Assembly: GCA_965242975.1 (NCBI GenBank)
Contig: CBDETS010000007.1
Coordinates: 2,976,001-3,040,000, forward strand
DNA length: 64,000 bases
Reading direction: 5' to 3'
Source: JAPPHA01 sp965242975
Lineage (GTDB): Bacteria > Pseudomonadota > Alphaproteobacteria > Rhodobacterales > Rhodobacteraceae
Numbering within the stretch: position 1 is the first letter of the stretch; every line of letters begins with the position of its first letter. This document shows positions 63,299-64,000 of this stretch, piece after piece. The notes beneath the pieces are model-generated. The model was not told where the DNA came from, made no database searches, and worked only from the letters and a program-made list of their open reading frames with translations. A program made the translations under genes and the position numbers.

Positions 63299-64000
63299 AG
63301 GTCCGTTTCCAGTGTTATGTTCATTGGAACCCCTGCGGAAACCCGGAATGTCGGCAGTCGGTTCAGGTCTCTCTCAAGCAGTTTTTCGGAAATCGATTCA
63401 GCAGAATCTCCCAACGCCCGTCGAACAGCGTCTCCGAGTTGACCGGCACTGTCGTCCTCCCGCCGCGCGAGACTGGCCAGTAGATTAATCGCGAACGCGG
63501 ATCCCAACGCCTTCAAAAGACGCGACTCCCTTATCCCCTTGACGCCGGCAACTCCTGACAGGTCTGATGTTACCGCATTTCCGGGCGAAACAGAAACTCC
63601 ATTCGGAAACTGGATTCGGTCCCATCCGATGAAGAGTCGGTTTGCATGAACGCCGTGCGCTTCGCCATAACGACCAAAGAGAAATGAGCCTTTCGGAATC
63701 ACGACATGGACGCCCGTTGCGCTGTCGCGAACATCCGAAGCGACCTGCGCTCGAACCGTTCCCCGTAAACCGGAATCAACATTTGTGAGCAGAATCGATG
63801 GAATGACTGTCCCCGCGAACAGCCGATGCATGTCGTCTCGGCGTTCCGGTTGACTGCCGGTTGTACCAGTGTCTGTCACCGGTTGGCCAAACGCGAATCG
63901 ACCACCATTCCATAAAACATCAGGTGGATCTGCTGGTAAAGGAATTGGTTGGCCATCGGCCGTTTCAAGCGCGTTTCTACCGATCCCGTTCGGAACCGGC
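63280..64000 (-). CDS. VirB10/TrbI-family conjugation protein (5' end beyond the right edge)
   Basis: At least 239 residues, open to the edge. HRLFAGTVIPSILLTNVDSG, GTVRAQVASDVRDSATG, VIPKGSFLFGRYGEA, LFIGWDRIQFPNGVSV and NAVTSDLSGVAGV form the VirB10 C-terminal barrel that makes the outer-membrane pore. PTFRVSAGVPMNITLETDLWL is the usual last segment. The N-terminal cytosolic, membrane and proline-rich parts lie outside the window. Confidence 0.9.
   Translation of the reverse strand, partial: PVPNGIGRNALETADGQPIPLPADPPDVLWNGGRFAFGQPVTDTGTTGSQPERRDDMHRLFAGTVIPSILLTNVDSGLRGTVRAQVASDVRDSATGVHVVIPKGSFLFGRYGEAHGVHANRLFIGWDRIQFPNGVSVSPGNAVTSDLSGVAGVKGIRESRLLKALGSAFAINLLASLARREDDSAGQLGDAVRRALGDSAESISEKLLERDLNRLPTFRVSAGVPMNITLETDLWLPAY

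Noticed and set aside
1..64000. tRNA, rRNA or riboswitch genes
   Set aside because: Reading both strands I saw no cloverleaf-like segments, rRNA motifs or a cobalamin-riboswitch core near cobO; a covariance search would be needed to exclude them fully.

Overview
The window looks like a fragment of an alphaproteobacterial genome, most likely Rhodobacterales-like. The evidence is a high-GC sequence, a porin with the Rhodobacteraceae-type start MKRVVLATTSLVVAGG, an alphaproteobacterial-type TrhO, and a Ti-plasmid-like TraB/VirB10 gene set at the right edge. It is mobile-element-rich and carries many pseudogenes with single small lesions, which suggests relaxed selection, as in a host-associated lineage or an accessory replicon (inference).

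Layout. 1-7.9 kb is core metabolism: nicotinate salvage (pncB, pncA), a MaoC/Meh-like hydratase, the tRNA hydroxylase TrhO, cobalamin adenosyltransferase CobO, a decayed LysR/quinone-reductase pair, a GNAT acetyltransferase and an ArgD-like aminotransferase. 8.2-27.2 kb is a nest of mobile elements. A truncated transposon (Tn-A: DDE transposase, AAA ATPase, primase/Toprim gene) abuts a recombinase-in-trio element (RIT1). RIT1 is itself split by RIT2. The Tn-A primase gene is split by an 8.1-kb transposon Tn-B (zinc-ribbon protein, DDE transposase, AAA ATPase, RepA-like ATPase; 5-bp target duplication). The Tn-B RepA-like gene is split by RIT3. Every split gene can be rejoined across its insert from the sequence.

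27.3-40.4 kb is a defence and toxin-antitoxin island with much debris: a GIY-YIG/porin chimera, a Septu-like PtuA-PtuB pair, orphan antitoxins, a SEFIR/TIR fragment, an unusual operon of two P-loop ATPases behind three inverted-repeat operators, two frameshifted TIR genes, a serine-recombinase relic, a lipoprotein and a broken DEDD exonuclease. The two-ATPase operon is the best candidate here for an undescribed system.

40.9-57.4 kb is a surface-polysaccharide locus. rfbF-rfbG-C-methyltransferase-epimerase form one tightly coupled operon, probably making a CDP-activated branched (C-methyl) deoxyhexose. Around it lie glycosyltransferases, FkbM, TylF and CmcI-type methyltransferases and a nucleotide-sugar reductase. 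An IS1595-like element with AT-rich passenger genes and an ISKra4 element lie in or next to it. 60.1-64 kb holds a porin with a strong terminator and three type IV secretion/conjugation genes running off the edge.
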